Assembly: GCA_038373885.1 (NCBI GenBank)
Contig: JAWZYV010013005.1
Span: 1-64,000 of the forward strand
Reading direction: 5' to 3'
Source of the DNA: Cheiracanthium punctorium
Lineage: Eukaryota > Arthropoda > Arachnida > Araneae > Cheiracanthiidae
DNA: 64,000 nucleotides
Shown here: one piece after another, positions 47,436 to 59,608 of the stretch
How the letters are laid out: each line of letters opens with the position of its first letter
How positions within the stretch are numbered: the first letter of the stretch is position 1
The notes under the pieces: model-generated
The model's database searches: none
Told to the model about the DNA's origin: nothing
What the model saw: only the letters and a program-made list of their open reading frames with translations
Translations under genes and position numbers: made by a program

Positions 47436-48236
47436 CAGGGCTGTAACCAGAGGGTGGGCTATGAAGGCTGAGCCCTACCTAGCAAGCTTTCAGCCCCCCC
47501 CTGAAGATTTTCGCAATCTTTTGTAAATTTACAGATAAATAAGAAACTCTAGAAACGACTGATTTTTAACTATCGCTAAATTTTACATGATAAAAAAAAA
47601 CCATTGTTTTGGGAGAATTTCTCGTCACAATTGCCAGATTTCTATATATGCGGTTAATTATTTTGCTGCTCTTGTTTGCATGTAGCATCGGCTTTCGGAT
47701 TTTTCAGAGAACATGGAACTGCCGGTCTTTTTTAACTTCCGTACAATTTCATCATACATATTTAAAATGAAAAATAAATGCATTTTTCAATAAATTTTTA
47801 TTCCTATTAAGTTTTTTATGGTATTATTTTAAGTTTAATTGTACACATTTTTTATTTTACCGAGTTATTATTATTGGGTAGCATTTAATGGATTGCAAAA
47901 GGTTCAGTTAACTAGTAACTACATCTTGTAAATTATTGTTGTACAAAAAATTACTCTAACCGATATCCAATACTGCATTCTCTCAAAAATCATTTGACTA
48001 TTGTTATGGAATGACAAAGAAAAAAATTATTAACATAATGAATGTTTAATATTTTAACAACACAGCATTCTGTGAAACAAATACTCTAGGGGAGAAAATG
48101 TAAAAATTGAATCCCCCACCCTCCACCTACAAATACTTAGATTTGTTCTCTCCACACCCCCTCCCCCCCCCCCCAAAAAAAAAAAAAAAACTGGATTCAA
48201 AGCCCTACCTAACATTTCATCCTGGTTATGGCCCTG
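47436..48236. mobile_element. hAT-like element between the convergent genes
   Basis: CAGGGCTGTAACCAGAG ... CCTGGTTATGGCCCTG are inverted ends. The flanks TGTCTGTT (47428-47435) and TGCCTGTT (48237-48244) are an 8-bp duplication with one mismatch. Matching subterminal GAGCCCTACCTAGCA and AAAGCCCTACCTAACA blocks face each other. It is 801 bp long with no transposase. Confidence 0.85.
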
Positions 48237-48517
48237 TGCCTGTTCTACACAGCAAAAAGCCTTTTTCCAGTGTTTTCTCCATCTGCCTAACTCCTTTTTA
48301 ACACTTTTCAACCTATGATTTCGGTTTGTAAATTGTATTTCCAGAAAATGTGTAGAATGAGACACATGCAATTTTCACTATATTTTTTAGAAAAAAAAAT
48401 CAATTGCTTATACAGTTTGTCAGAAATTAATATGCCACAGCAAGCAACACCAAAAATTAGAGAATGTAATAATAGTCTGTGCACAAACTTTTAAATGATT
48501 ATTTTTTAAGCAATAGA

Positions 48518-48523
48518 TTTATT
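48518..48523 (-). terminator. PTS polyadenylation signal
   Basis: AATAAA on the minus strand, 119 bases after the PTS stop codon. Confidence 0.5.
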
Positions 48524-48641
48524 TTGATTAGAATTAAAACAAAAATACAGTTAAAGGGCTCAAAGTGCAAAATAATTTGTCCAGTCATTTACAAAAAAGC
48601 AGAAAATACGTATTTTCTTCCTGCCTCCCCATTTTCAAAAA

Positions 48642-48774
48642 TTACAGTTTATGTTCACCATAATAAGTCACTAAGTTCTTATCTGTTTCATATATTTTCA
48701 CACGATGTAATGTTCCTTTTGGCAGTTTTTGCGAGAGCAGCTTCCAAATGTATACAGACACGTTTTCAGTTGTG
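48642..48774 (-). CDS. PTS: PTS coding exon 6
   Basis: The acceptor TTTTCAG ends at 48775. It completes Ser99 and encodes [10 protein letters not shown] through EHKL, then TAA at 48644-48642. It contains catalytic Glu128. Confidence 0.95.
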
Positions 48775-51700
48775 CTGAAAAGAAAAAATATATGAATTAA
48801 AATGTATTGCATTTTTGATATACTGTAATGCAGCAGTTCCCAGTGTAGGCTTGACTACTAAAAGGGCTGCAGATATTGGCCATTTCATTATGAGTGTGCA
48901 TATTAGGTAGATGATTGTTGACTCCTATGAGTGGTCTCCTAATTTTGAGCAAATTTCAGATGGGGCAGTTTAGAATTCTTCATTAGAGCATCTTAACCCT
49001 TTCAGTATGTAGGAGCTGGCCGTGGTTATATATTCGTGGTATGAGGAAGTTTTTTACCAAGTTACACTGCGCAAGCATAAGTCATGAAATAATATTTTGC
49101 GTCATCCATCAAAAAAATTTCTGTATTCTAACACCAGGGTTGCTACTGGTCAGGGAAAAGTTGGAATTTCATTTTGGCAAAAAAAAAAGTGGATGGGAAA
49201 AATTTTAGCCCAAAACCTGGAAGTCGCATAATGTCACTTGGAAAGTTATGTTGTATCAACATTTTGTGCTTGTAAACAATATCAACATTTACACTTACTT
49301 TGGGAAGCTGAAAATATTAAAGAAGGTATCCAAAGTTGGCATCCTAAACATAAAAAATATTCTTGATTTTTATCAAAAGGTCTGGATAAGGTGAAATCTT
49401 TTTTCTTCAGAAATTGAGTAGCAACCCTCCAACACAAACATAACTGTTTACATTAAGTGGTCAATTATATTCTGGAGTTGTTGGCATCTGTAGTAATCAT
49501 ACCTACATACTGTCAATCTCCATAACATGGCACTCAGGTTGCGTGTCCAGATGCGTCAACTGTTGAAAATAGGTGAAAGGTACCTTACTGCACCTGACAG
49601 CACTGAGTGGAAGGGGAAAAGGAATACTTCCTTTGTAAAGCACACAATAATCATGAAATTCTCCACTCTTGGCAAAGAGGATAATCACCCACTAAAGGAA
49701 TATGGCTAAAGTAACCTCTAACCTGAGGTCCCATTCTGGGAATGAATTTGTCCGTGCTCCAATGCCAAGTTATCGGAGGCAAACAATAACTTTGGATGCG
49801 TTTGATAATTCACCAGTTGTGCACCAGTGCATGACCAGAGAGCTCTAAAAATAATCGTGTTCGAAAACGTTATGGCCATGTAGCGGTTGTCTGCTCAGCT
49901 TGACCAGAGCGCAACCAGATGACGCTAGCAGCGAGGTGTTATTCCGGTTATTAGAGAAGCGTTGCCAATGTTTATTTGTTTTCTTGGCTTGGCATTGGAT
50001 GTGGTGAGGATGACCCAAACTGGTTGACGACTGTGATGTCACTTAACCAAAGAATGACTGCAACTGGTGAATTATCAACCCTTTCTTTGATGCAAATTTT
50101 AGGTGGAGTGGCAGTACTCTGAGAACGTTGGGTGGCAGGAGTACCCAGATAACATTTTATGGTTGCCACCAATGGGCGGCAGTAGTGATGAAAGGGTTAA
50201 GAATTCATTTAGCTAAGTCTAGAATTTTTAAGGTGGTTTGTTCTTAAGGTACAAGTCTGTTTTTGAACTTAAAAATTTAGAATGTCTTACTAAGTTACCA
50301 TGAACACTTAGTCATGTACATGAACAATAAAATCTATGAAAGGTTAGGGAACTGAGTTAATTTTTTTAAGAGCATTTTTTTTAAACACCATTTATGCCGA
50401 TTTATTGTTTTCTTGGGGGGAGGGGGGATTAGGCTGCAATTTTTATGTGGGATAGCTCATTAATTTCATTTTCAGGAAAATTAATATAGTGAAACATGAA
50501 TAACAGCCATCCGTGTTGCTATCCAAAAGCGCCCATCTTCAGAGGTAGTTCTTGTTTGGAAGTTCAATATTAAAAGAAAATCAAAATAAATAAAATGAGG
50601 CACACAAGTTTATTATTTTAGCTTCACTATATTTCATTTATTTTATTCACATTTAAAAAATTAGTAAGGCTGTTAGGATTTTTTCGTGGTGCAAGATGAG
50701 TGGCTGTTTTGAATTTGCTGTTCAGAGGTTATTTCTAATGTGAATCCTATGGAGTGCACATTGTACCACATATGTGACTGGTCTTTGGAGGTTTCCATTA
50801 AAAGTTTCACTGTAGAACTTCAATTTTGAAAAAATTATACAGTTTCTTCTAAATAAATCTAATATTAAAAAAATTTTAATTCTGGTTCCCAGCTTCATTA
50901 ATTACAAAAAACAGTATAATTAATAGTTTTCTACCTTATGTTGTCTTTGAAAAATGGTACATCTCTGTCTAAGTTTTTATGATCCAAAGTTTCCATTATT
51001 GTGGCCTATAAAGTAAAAATATCTATAGCAAAATATTAACAAACTCAAAAAAATAATCTTTACATAATTTGTAAAATGTGTATTGAGGAATTACAATGGA
51101 GAAAAAAACTTTCTTAAGGGTGTATGTCGAAGAAAAAAAGAACTGTTTTTAGTCTTGGTACACAAATTGAAATAAACTAATAGCACCATGGTCTGCAAAA
51201 AATTCCAGATGGTTCTTCATAAGCTGCTTTACACACTGCAATAAGCGAAAAAGCTGTAGCTTTTGTGAAATTTTCAGAAAAAATTCTTAAACATGGATTT
51301 GAGCTGCAAGATTTTTCGAAGAGTTGTACGATTTGTGAAAATTTCAGATTTTAAGAATTTTTTCTAAAAGTTTTGAAACTGATACAGATTTATTGTTTAT
51401 TTCAGTATGTAGTGCAGCTTGTAGAGACAGTTTCAAGTTTTTGAAGTGCCTGGCATAATTAGTTTATTTGTACTTGTAATCACATGATTTTTTCGAATAA
51501 CACTGTTAAAGCAATATACAGTCAACTCTGGTTATATATTATTAATCTCATTTATGGAAATAATGTTTATTCGTTAATATATATATATTTGCATTACCTT
51601 CATTAAGCATGAAAGTCTTATGTGCTGCTGCTTAGTGTAGACAGCTTTAATAGGTATTTTTTCTAATTCTTTTTATACATTTTGTGCAATTTCCAGACTC

Positions 51701-54700
51701 GATTCAGCATTATCGTCATAAATTCAATTTCTAAGTTCACTATAACCGAATTCATGGTTCATTAAAACCAAAAAATGTTATGCACATTTCTAATACATGT
51801 GAATCGGGACTAATGATTTATGCTCACTTAGTCAAAAGTTCACTATATCCCGAAATGACTGAATGCTGATTGAAAACAAGATTTGCCCAAGGCTTAAAAC
51901 AATAAAGGGTTAAATAGATACATACAATGTGCCTGCTAAAGTCCGTTGTCAGCCAAATATTTTCTCAATGGTGAGAGCTAGTCATAAAAGTGGGGTCTAG
52001 GTATAGTAAAAGTAAACTTGTCATGCGCTACTCAAGAAAACGCTATCACCAGTCACTAAATTTGGGGTTAACATTCTTATCTCAAAAACTGTTCAAGATA
52101 CAGGAAGAAAGTCTGTTAAAGTTGTTCAGCATTACTGATTTAGTCAGGGATGAGATTCTTCAGCTTTTTGTGAATAAAGAGGAAATCACTTTTTTTGTCT
52201 TTTTTCTCTGAAAATTCTGTTTTTTCTGAGAATTCCTGATTGTAGTTATTAGTTAACTATGTGATATTTTTATCTTCTAGCATGTTTCAATGTTTTTTCT
52301 TCTCTTAAAACTTCTTTCACATTAATTAGATATAAATATCACATGTACAAATTTTTGCTCTCATGCGATTTCAGCATTTTTGCTCTTTTGCCAATCTCAT
52401 CCCTGTTTAGTAAGAAAAGATACCTTGAGCATATCAAAATGCAGAACAATGCTACTAATTGAAGGCAAGCACTGAGCAAGCTGGTGCTGCTTCGCTTTCG
52501 ATTTCTAATGGGAACTGAGTTTGACTGATCTACTGTTGCACGAGTATTAGAACATTAAAAAATGAATAAATAAACAATCACAAAACCATTATTATATATA
52601 TAGGGTGTCCAGTGCTAAAGGTGCACAATGGCAGGGACGTAGCCAGACATTTTTCATGGGGGGGGGGGGGGTTATGACTGCTGCAACTCCCATGCATGCA
52701 TACATGTGTGTGATAAGGCAGTGAAGAATATACATTTCGTATGGCAAAAATTCCCCATGGGGGGTTATGACACACCTACCCATCCCCTGGCTACACCCCT
52801 GCCCAATGGCTATTTCCTAAACCGTTAGTCCCAGACACATAGTTCCAATTGCAAAAATGTTTTAAATTGTATAATCTATTATGTCAGAAAAAATTTAAGT
52901 CAATAAATCAATTCCTATTAAAATTACGAAATTTAAATTTTTATACAGTCCCCTGGTCCTATCAGTTATATTTATAAGAATTTTCTTTATCTCTCTTCTC
53001 TCTGTCTGGCAAACTCTCTCCAGCTTGTTGGCTTTTGGTGAAATATTGCTAAATTGTCAGAAGGAAATCTTTCAAATTGAACCCAGATTGGCGATATCAA
53101 AATATTTGAGTTGAAATCACTAAACCTTAGTATTACTGCAGTAAATCTCTTTCAAACAAAATCAGTGTAAATGAAGTGCAGTGAAAATATTTTTGATTTA
53201 ATAGATGTGCAAAGAAGTTGTGTTTCCATATCAGATTTTTTTCTATTTCTTTATCATTTTTCACAACAGTATTTTTTACGAACTAATGTAAATAATTAAA
53301 ATGGGAGTAAAGTAAGTGTTTCGGAGCTAAATCAATTACATTTTTCAATATTATCTTTTGAAAAAAAATTAAAAGAAAAAATCAAAAGAACACCTTTGCT
53401 AAAACTTATCTTGATGACGAAATGCAAAACCAAAGATTACTTGTTTTCTTTCAGTTGCATGCATTGTTTTCCTTTAACTGCTGGAAATGCAAATATATTT
53501 TAACATGTAGGGTGCGTCGTATCTCATATTTAATTTACGAAATTTATTTTGTGAACCTCCATTTAAATAACCCACGAGCCACCACTGTACTGAAGATGAA
53601 AGGATCCCATACCTTGCCATGTATTAATATCATATACTTCTGAATTTTTAACAGGATAGTTATTTTAATTATGATTATAAATTATCTGATAGTATTACAG
53701 AGAACTTCTTATCCTAGTCATTTCATTTTCAACCAACTAAAAGCTTTCTTTCGTCTTTCACTCTATGAAGAAAAATTGCAATGCAAAATTATTTGCTTAT
53801 ATCCAGAAATGTATAGTGGATTGTGGGAACTTGTGGAGGGAATGTACTGTATTTCATTTTGTGCTTTTTTCGTGCTACAAAGCAACTAATGCTGCTGTTT
53901 TTGTCTCCTGGCAATGGTGGACACCCTGTATATGCATTCCTTGAATGTGATTTATCATTTATAGTTCTGCTACAGGATCACTCAAAAGATTTCCAACACA
54001 TTACGGCCAATGGCAGTTTTAGGGACATGCATCCATTTCAAGCACAATACTGTCCTAACCATATAGTTAGGTAGTGGTCCGACCACGGTCATGTGCCTCA
54101 CACAAGAATTATACCAAAAGTCGCCAAGCTTGGCTGCTTTTGGTGTATGTGTTTAACTCTCAAATCTAAAAAACTATTAGTCGTAGAATGTTGAAATTGC
54201 ATAGATAAGTTTGTTATAACATCTAGTTGAGCATCTCGATTTTGGTTCCTATCTACTGGAATTTTTATGTACAGCACCACCCAAAAGAATTTCAATACAT
54301 TAATGTCCATGGACATCTTCAATATATTATATCTGTAGTCAGTCATTGTTTGGTCCATGCCCAAAATCTTGCCATTTGTCGTTGACCTTGGCGAGAACTG
54401 CAGAAATATCGCCAAATTTGGCACCAAAAATAATTTTGTAAAACTATAAAGTTTCTGTAGAATGTTGAAATTTTGTATTTAGAACTATTGCAACATCTAA
54501 CTGTGCATCTCTTTTTTTGATTCGAATCGTCTGGGTCTCATCGACCTTGGCAAGCTTTGCTGGAATATAGCCAGATTTGGCGATAATTATTCATTTGATC
54601 CATGCCCAAACAGGGTTTCTACAGACCTGGAAAGTCAGGGAAATGAGTTTTAGTCAGGAATTGAGAAAAAAGTTAGGGAAATTAGCAGAAATTGAAGAAA

Positions 54701-57700
54701 GGTCAGGGAAATACAAGAAAAATTGAATTTTGCGGTAAAATCAAGAAAATATTTGCTGTTTGAACCTAAGTATAGAAATTATTTTATTTTCATTTTCTCA
54801 TTCAACCTTATAAATAATTTTAAAATGTTTTCTTTATGAGCATATTGTGTGCAGTTGAAATATGCTTAATTTTATCCTAAATTATTATCAAACATGGTTT
54901 TTGTTAGAATTCAGTGATGTCAAATAACATTTTTGTGTATATTGATTTTATAATTATTATTATTATTTGTAAAGAGGGGCAAAATATATAAAAAGTTATT
55001 AATTAAATGATGCAATGTTAAAAACAGAAACACAAAATTCGGGAAAGCACGCTAGATAAAGTCAGGGAAGCAAAAGCTGCCAAATCTGTAGAAATCCTGC
55101 TAAAGTATCGCCAAACTTGGCAATAGTCAGTCATTGTTTAGTCCATGCCCAAAATCTTGCCATTTGTCATCAAACTTAGCGAGTTTTGCCGAAATATTGC
55201 CAAATTTGGCATAAAAAATAATTTCATATTTCTCATAACTCTAAAACTTTTCACCGTAGAATGTTGAAATTTTGTATTCAGAACTACTGTAACATCAAAC
55301 CGTTCATCTGTTTTTTGATTAAAATCGACTGGGTAATTTATTTACCGGGTCACTCAAATGCCTTTAAATACATTAAAGTGTATGGATACATTCAATGCAT
55401 CGGAAGTCTGTGGTCAATTACTAGTTTGGCTATCTCTAAATCTCGCAAACTATCTCCAGCTCGGCTTTTGCTGCAATATCGCCAAATTAAGAGTAAAAAA
55501 GAAATCTTTCAAATTGAACACAGCTTGGCGATATCGGAAATATTCAACTAGAAATTGCTAAACCCTATCATTACTGCAGTATTTTATCTCTTTCAATCAA
55601 AATAAGTAAAGATGAAGTGAACAGAAAACATTTTTGATTTTAATAGATGTGCAAGGAAGTCCTGTGTTGTCCACATCAGATTTTTTTTTGAGGGGGGGCA
55701 GAGTTAAACTCCTCATTTCTCTACTCTGGATCTGTCCCTGATTCCAATTTAGGTGCACTGAATATGCATAAGTGCACTGACTGTGCTATCCAATTAATTA
55801 ACAATAAATAAAATATGTTAGTTTAGTTTCCTTTCTCAACTGATATGCTAATGTATATTAATGATCCATCACATTCCCTGATTTTATACACTTATGTTGT
55901 ATGGGCAATTGTGAATTATACAAACTTTATGTTAAAATAAAATAATGTATAATTTACCTGTATAACACTTTTTAAATCAGCAATGTTCATGACCATACCA
56001 GTTACTTTATCTACCTAAAAAGTGAAGTAGTTCAGCATAAATTAACTAACATAATTGTGACAATATGGAATTAAATAATACATACCTTCCCCTTAACAGT
56101 GACTTCGACTGTAAGAAAAGGAAAATTCCATTGTATTATTTAAAAGAAGCATATATGAACACATACTATAATTAAAAAAATTAAAATAAGCAATTGAATA
56201 TTCTCATAATTTTATTTTAAAATATGCTCTTAAGAACTGGGTGTGCTACTGTTCATCAGTTAGTTATATCCCTCCTCCATAAAAAAGAAGTTTTTTTCCT
56301 AGGGTAGGGTAAAAAACCAGGCAAAAGTTCTAAGCACATTCTCAAAAAATTGCAGTATTGTCCAACAAATGCATCGTGTGCTATACCAAAACACAATCGA
56401 TGAATTATTTAGAATTTTTTATTTTAATGTGTTAAATTTAAACATTATTGAAATAGTAAAGCAAATTTTATGTATTTAAATAAGTTTCTACCTATTTTAT
56501 CAATACATAATTAAAAATAGTTAGATTCAGAACCAAATCGAAAAACGCATTCAAATTATTTATAAGGTACAATACTCATAAACTATAAATATTATTTTCA
56601 GTATAATTAAAAAAAAAATTCTAATCTGGAAGGTTCTCCAAATTTCCTATAATTAAATTTTCTAATAATACTGACTTTCAGAAAAATTAGCTGCACAGGG
56701 ACCGTGACAATGTCAATTAAGAGTCCCCAAAACTGAACCTGGCTTGCAATACCACTTACATTTGGCAAGATATCACCAAACTGTAATGCTGTCATGTGAA
56801 GTTTACTGATTTCCTAGTATAAGCCATCAGATTTGATTCAATTACTCAACCATTTAATTGATTATGAAAACTGATATGGATTATGATTATTACAACCAAT
56901 TTACTTAAAGATCATGGCCCACACAAGGAAAGGTCCAAGGGATGTGGATGGTGATTTGATTTATGCTATTTGTGTTTTAACCTTTTTACCAGCTAACTTC
57001 AATACTCCTAAAGATTTTTAAAGCTATATGAAATTAACTTTGTGTATTTAGACAAGTTAAAAGCTAAAATACATAATGAGTATATACTAATAAAAAGAAA
57101 AATTGTTTAAAAAAATGAAAGAATAGTTTAAACTGATGATTTAAAAAACAAAACAAAACATAATTTTACCAGACAATATTGCAGATCTTACAGGTTTATA
57201 AGTAATCATTTGCTGCTAGGGTAAAGAAGCAGATAACTGCAATTTTTAGTAAATATTTAATATACTTGGCATAATTTGTAGTACATTTTTAACTTCTAAG
57301 ATTCACACCTAGTAAATTGTAACTTTCAAAGTAAAATTGCTTTTTCAATACAGCTCATAAAATTCGTACTCTTGCAAAAAATTGCTGTGGATGTTAAATA
57401 CTACTTGATTGCAATAATAATTTACATGAAATATATTTCTTAAATATTTGACGATGTGTTTGCACAATATTTCACAAAAAGTGTATTACTGCAGTATTTT
57501 CCTGAAAGTGTGATGTTAAAATCTTTAGTGAAAGTGATTTAAAAAAAAAAAAATGTTATTTCTTTCAGTATTTGAAGATAGAAGTGGTATAAAAATCGGT
57601 AAACAGAAAATTGACTTGAAATAAACTTCCAGAAAGAATATAAATGTAAGAAAATAAACTTCCAGAAACAAAAGAAAAATTGGCAATGTAGGCAAATGCA

Positions 57701-58125
57701 TATATATACATACACACATACATATATATAGAAAAGAAAAAAGTAAAAACATAAATTTTCGTCTATTCCCGTTTTCTAATATATCAGAAACTCTTAAGAA
57801 TTATTTCTTATAAATGTACCAAAATTAATTAATAGTAAAATGGTGGTCATTTTTACCTTTGTAATTGTGTCCATGTCCATTTGGATTATTGCATTTTCCA
57901 TAGATCATTTTATTTGTATCATCATCCAAATTCGGGCTGTAAAAACAAATAATAAGTTACATTAATGAAATGTGATAAAACACAGTAATTTTTAAATATT
58001 CCATTTTACTTTCTGTTAAACTGAACAGCAAATTTGTATAAGTATTAAAATAATTTTAACCTATGCAACCTATGAGCAGCGCTAAAAGATTCTATACGAG
58101 TTAAATAAGCCATTGGTTCTCCCAT
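48642..58125 (-). CDS. PTS: 6-pyruvoyl-tetrahydropterin synthase
   Basis: Six coding exons (58125-58061, 57936-57857, 56108-56086, 56014-55958, 51005-50935, 48774-48642) give 142 residues; human PTPS has 145. The enzyme converts 7,8-dihydroneopterin triphosphate to 6-pyruvoyl-tetrahydropterin, the second step of tetrahydrobiopterin synthesis, which also feeds pteridine pigments in arthropods. Zinc ligands His18 (SAAHRLH), His43 and His45 (NGHGHNY) are present. So are catalytic Cys37 ([14 protein letters not shown]), the Asp83-His84 pair (LDHKNLD) and Glu128 (IYETDKN), giving a complete active site. [10 protein letters not shown] is the conserved C-terminal helix. ATG 58125 is used; an in-frame ATG at 58113 starting [17 protein letters not shown] is an equally good start. 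All introns are GT-AG. Confidence 0.96.
48997..50196. mobile_element. piggyBac-like non-autonomous element
   Basis: CCCTTTCAGTATGTAGGAGC ... GGGCGGCAGTAGTGATGAAAGGG, flanked by TTAA on both sides (48993-48996, 50197-50200). TTAA targets with CCCTTT ends are the piggyBac hallmark. It is 1.2 kb long. Short open frames inside show no DDD transposase motif. It lies in PTS intron 5 and has higher GC content than the intron around it. Confidence 0.85.
50487..50812. mobile_element. pogo/Tigger-like MITE in PTS intron 5
   Basis: TAGTGAAACATGAATAACAGCC ... GGAGGTTTCCATTAAAAGTTTCACTG with TA on both sides (50485-50486, 50813-50814). Its right half, reversed, matches the left part of 35215-36873 (AACCTCTGAACA, ATTCACATTAG-type blocks). 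It ends 122 bases from exon 5. Confidence 0.82.
50935..51005 (-). CDS. PTS: PTS coding exon 5
   Basis: The acceptor TTTATAG ends at 51006 and the donor GTAGAA is at 50934. It encodes residues 76-98, [19 protein letters not shown] then KDNI, including the catalytic Asp-His pair. Confidence 0.93.
51519..51861. mobile_element. Probable pogo/Tc1 MITE in PTS intron 4
   Basis: The left end CAGTCAACTCTGGTTATAT (after TA) pairs with the right end ATATCCCGAAATGACTG. The right flank is AA instead of TA, and the subterminal similarity is moderate. Confidence 0.55.
52632..52801. mobile_element. hAT MITE, intact 170 bp copy in PTS intron 4
   Basis: CAGGGACGTAGCCAGACATT ... CCTGGCTACACCCCTG with flanks CACAATGG (52624-52631) and CCCAATGG (52802-52809). 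Same length and internal blocks as 29088-29257, in reverse orientation. Confidence 0.92.
53010..53250. repeat. Dispersed repeat, copy of 55420-55690
   Basis: Shares AAGGAAATCTTTCAAATTGA, TTGGCGATATC, ATTACTGCAGTA and TAATAGATGTGCAA with the copy 2.4 kb downstream, colinear and direct. Both copies are in PTS intron 4. Confidence 0.85.
53940..55420. repeat. Array of diverged repeat units in PTS intron 4
   Basis: GTAGAATGTTGAAATT recurs near 54183, 54454 and 55256. GCCCAAAATCTTGCCATTTG recurs at 54359 and 55145. GATCACTCAAAAG/CCACCCAAAAGAATTTCAA-type blocks recur near 53979, 54290 and 55350. A relative of the last block is at 63765-63850. One unit is split by 54611-55099. Confidence 0.8.
54611..55099. 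mobile_element. hAT-like MITE (CAGGGTTTCTACAGA)
   Basis: CAGGGTTTCTACAGACCTGG ... AAATCTGTAGAAATCCTG inverted ends, with repeated AAAGTCAGGGAAA motifs near both termini. No clear 8-bp duplication was found. The interrupted unit is seen whole at 55130-55220. Confidence 0.7.
55420..55690. repeat. Dispersed repeat, copy of 53010-53250
   Basis: Colinear with 53010-53250, continuing to a T run and a G run at 55680-55698. It lies about 270 bases inside the donor end of PTS intron 4. Confidence 0.85.
55958..56014 (-). CDS. PTS: PTS coding exon 4
   Basis: The acceptor TTTTTAG ends at 56015 and the donor GTAAAT is at 55957. It encodes residues 57-75, [19 protein letters not shown], the conserved GMVMN.ADLK segment. 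Confidence 0.95.
56086..56108 (-). CDS. PTS: PTS coding exon 3 (23-nt microexon)
   Basis: The acceptor TTCTTACAG ends at 56109 and the donor GTATGT is at 56085. It completes Val49 and encodes EVTVKGK, the beta strand following GHGHNYK. A 71-bp intron separates it from exon 4. Confidence 0.93.
57857..57936 (-). CDS. PTS: PTS coding exon 2
   Basis: The acceptor TTTTTACAG ends at 57937 and the donor GTAAAA is at 57856. It completes Ser22 and encodes [20 protein letters not shown] then HGHNYK, which carries Cys37 and zinc ligands His43 and His45. Confidence 0.96.
58061..58125 (-). CDS. PTS: PTS coding exon 1
   Basis: ATG at 58125-58123 (alternative in-frame ATG 58113-58111). The donor GTTAAA is at 58060. 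It encodes residues 1-21 with zinc ligand His18 in SFSAAHRLH. Confidence 0.9.
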
Positions 58126-59067
58126 AGTTATAAAATTTTAACCTAATGTACTGCTTACAATTATATACAAATTTAGTCGACGTTATTCAGAAATTACTAT
58201 TAATACGTAGGTTTTTACAAGAAATCTCTGTAAAATTAAAACTAGACGAAAGGGATTAACCACCGAGCCCAGAAGATCAACAAGAGAGAATCAACAGATG
58301 AGATGATTTCACTACGCCATCTGTATTGTATTATGTAAGAATTTTCATTCAAATGTTGCTTGCAATATCTATACTAAACTTTTTTTTGTCGTTAAATGCT
58401 TTTGAAAAGTAAAGAATATTTATATTTTAAATCGTTATTATTTAAAAACGTGCTCGCTTTTTTTTTTTTTTTTTTTTTTTTCAATTATTAGTTTACATGT
58501 TACCTTTGTATAGCACAAGACTACTAGGAATTTTAGACGCAATTAATATTAGGAAAATAAATTTTTTCGCTGACATATTTAAATTGTATCATTTCTCTTT
58601 ATGTACTTTAAGATTTTAAATTACTTTTTCTAATTAAAGTTAATTCCACGTACCTTTTTAAAATCAAAGAGAGACTAAAAAACAAGGAGCAAACGCAAAA
58701 ACAATACTACAAGGGGTTTAAAAGACATCTATGGAGGATTTAACCTCTCCTAGCTTCCTTTTGAAAAAATAGCTGACCGCTTTTTACTTGGCTATGCATG
58801 TCTTCACCACTTAAAAAAATATTTACCGGTAACTGACAGTTTAACCAAAGGAAATTCATCTAAAATTTTTATTGCTTGTGATTATATTTACAAAATCTTA
58901 GGCTTTATGCGTACTCCCTGAAAAAAAGCACTGAATATTTGTATTTTTGCTCTAAAAAGTGGAAGAAAAAAAACCCACTGGTCTGATGTCGGGGATCTTG
59001 CTGTAAAAACGACACTCAGATTTCAAAGTACAAATATATTTAATTTACATCGTAGAGAAAATTCTAG
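58126..59067. other. PTS upstream region and intergenic DNA
   Basis: 58126-58330 is the likely PTS 5' UTR and promoter side, ending in ACAGATGGCGTAGTGAAATC on the minus strand. There is a 24-base T run at about 58458-58481. No other gene was recognised. Confidence 0.4.
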
Positions 59068-59180
59068 ACGGCCAAAGTGTGAAGGTCCCGAGTTCGGGTC
59101 CGACCGCGCGGCTGTCGATCTAACGGTCTGGAGTTTTGGTAGGTTTTCTCCAGATGTAACGTGAATACGCATTAGAGCCG
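59068..59180 (+). repeat. SINE-like repeat with box B motif
   Basis: GGTCCCGAGTTCGGGTCCGACC, then CGATCTAACGGTCTGGAGTT and a GTGAATACGCAT-like end. Inverted relative at 32440-32530. GAGTTCGGGTCC resembles a tRNA box B. Confidence 0.6.
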
Positions 59181-59608
59181 CTTATAAAGTCCTCCTACCA
59201 GTACCAAAGCACCCTCCGTCTTTGGCAGATCGCCCTAGCGTAGCGTTGCTATAATATTTGACTTTGCCGGCGACATCTATCGATAATAAATGAAACGAAC
59301 AATGCCTCTCTGAAGCTGTTTCTGGTATATTCTATCTGGAAGTCATACTTTTAGGAGGGAATTTTCTCTTTAATCAATTTTTAAATAATGTATTTTTCCC
59401 CCTTTCAAAATACCCAAACACCTTTTTATTTATTTGATATTAGTAATGCGTATATGAAGCAATTTCGAATCATAACTTATTTATCGATCAGTCATGAAGG
59501 GAAGGAGGGAGGGGTGGGGACAGGGAGGTTTCTTGGTGCGTCGGGGAAAAAAAGAAAACTGTCGAGGACTTTTCGCTCATCATTTTATAAGAGCTCATCA
59601 TTTTTCAC

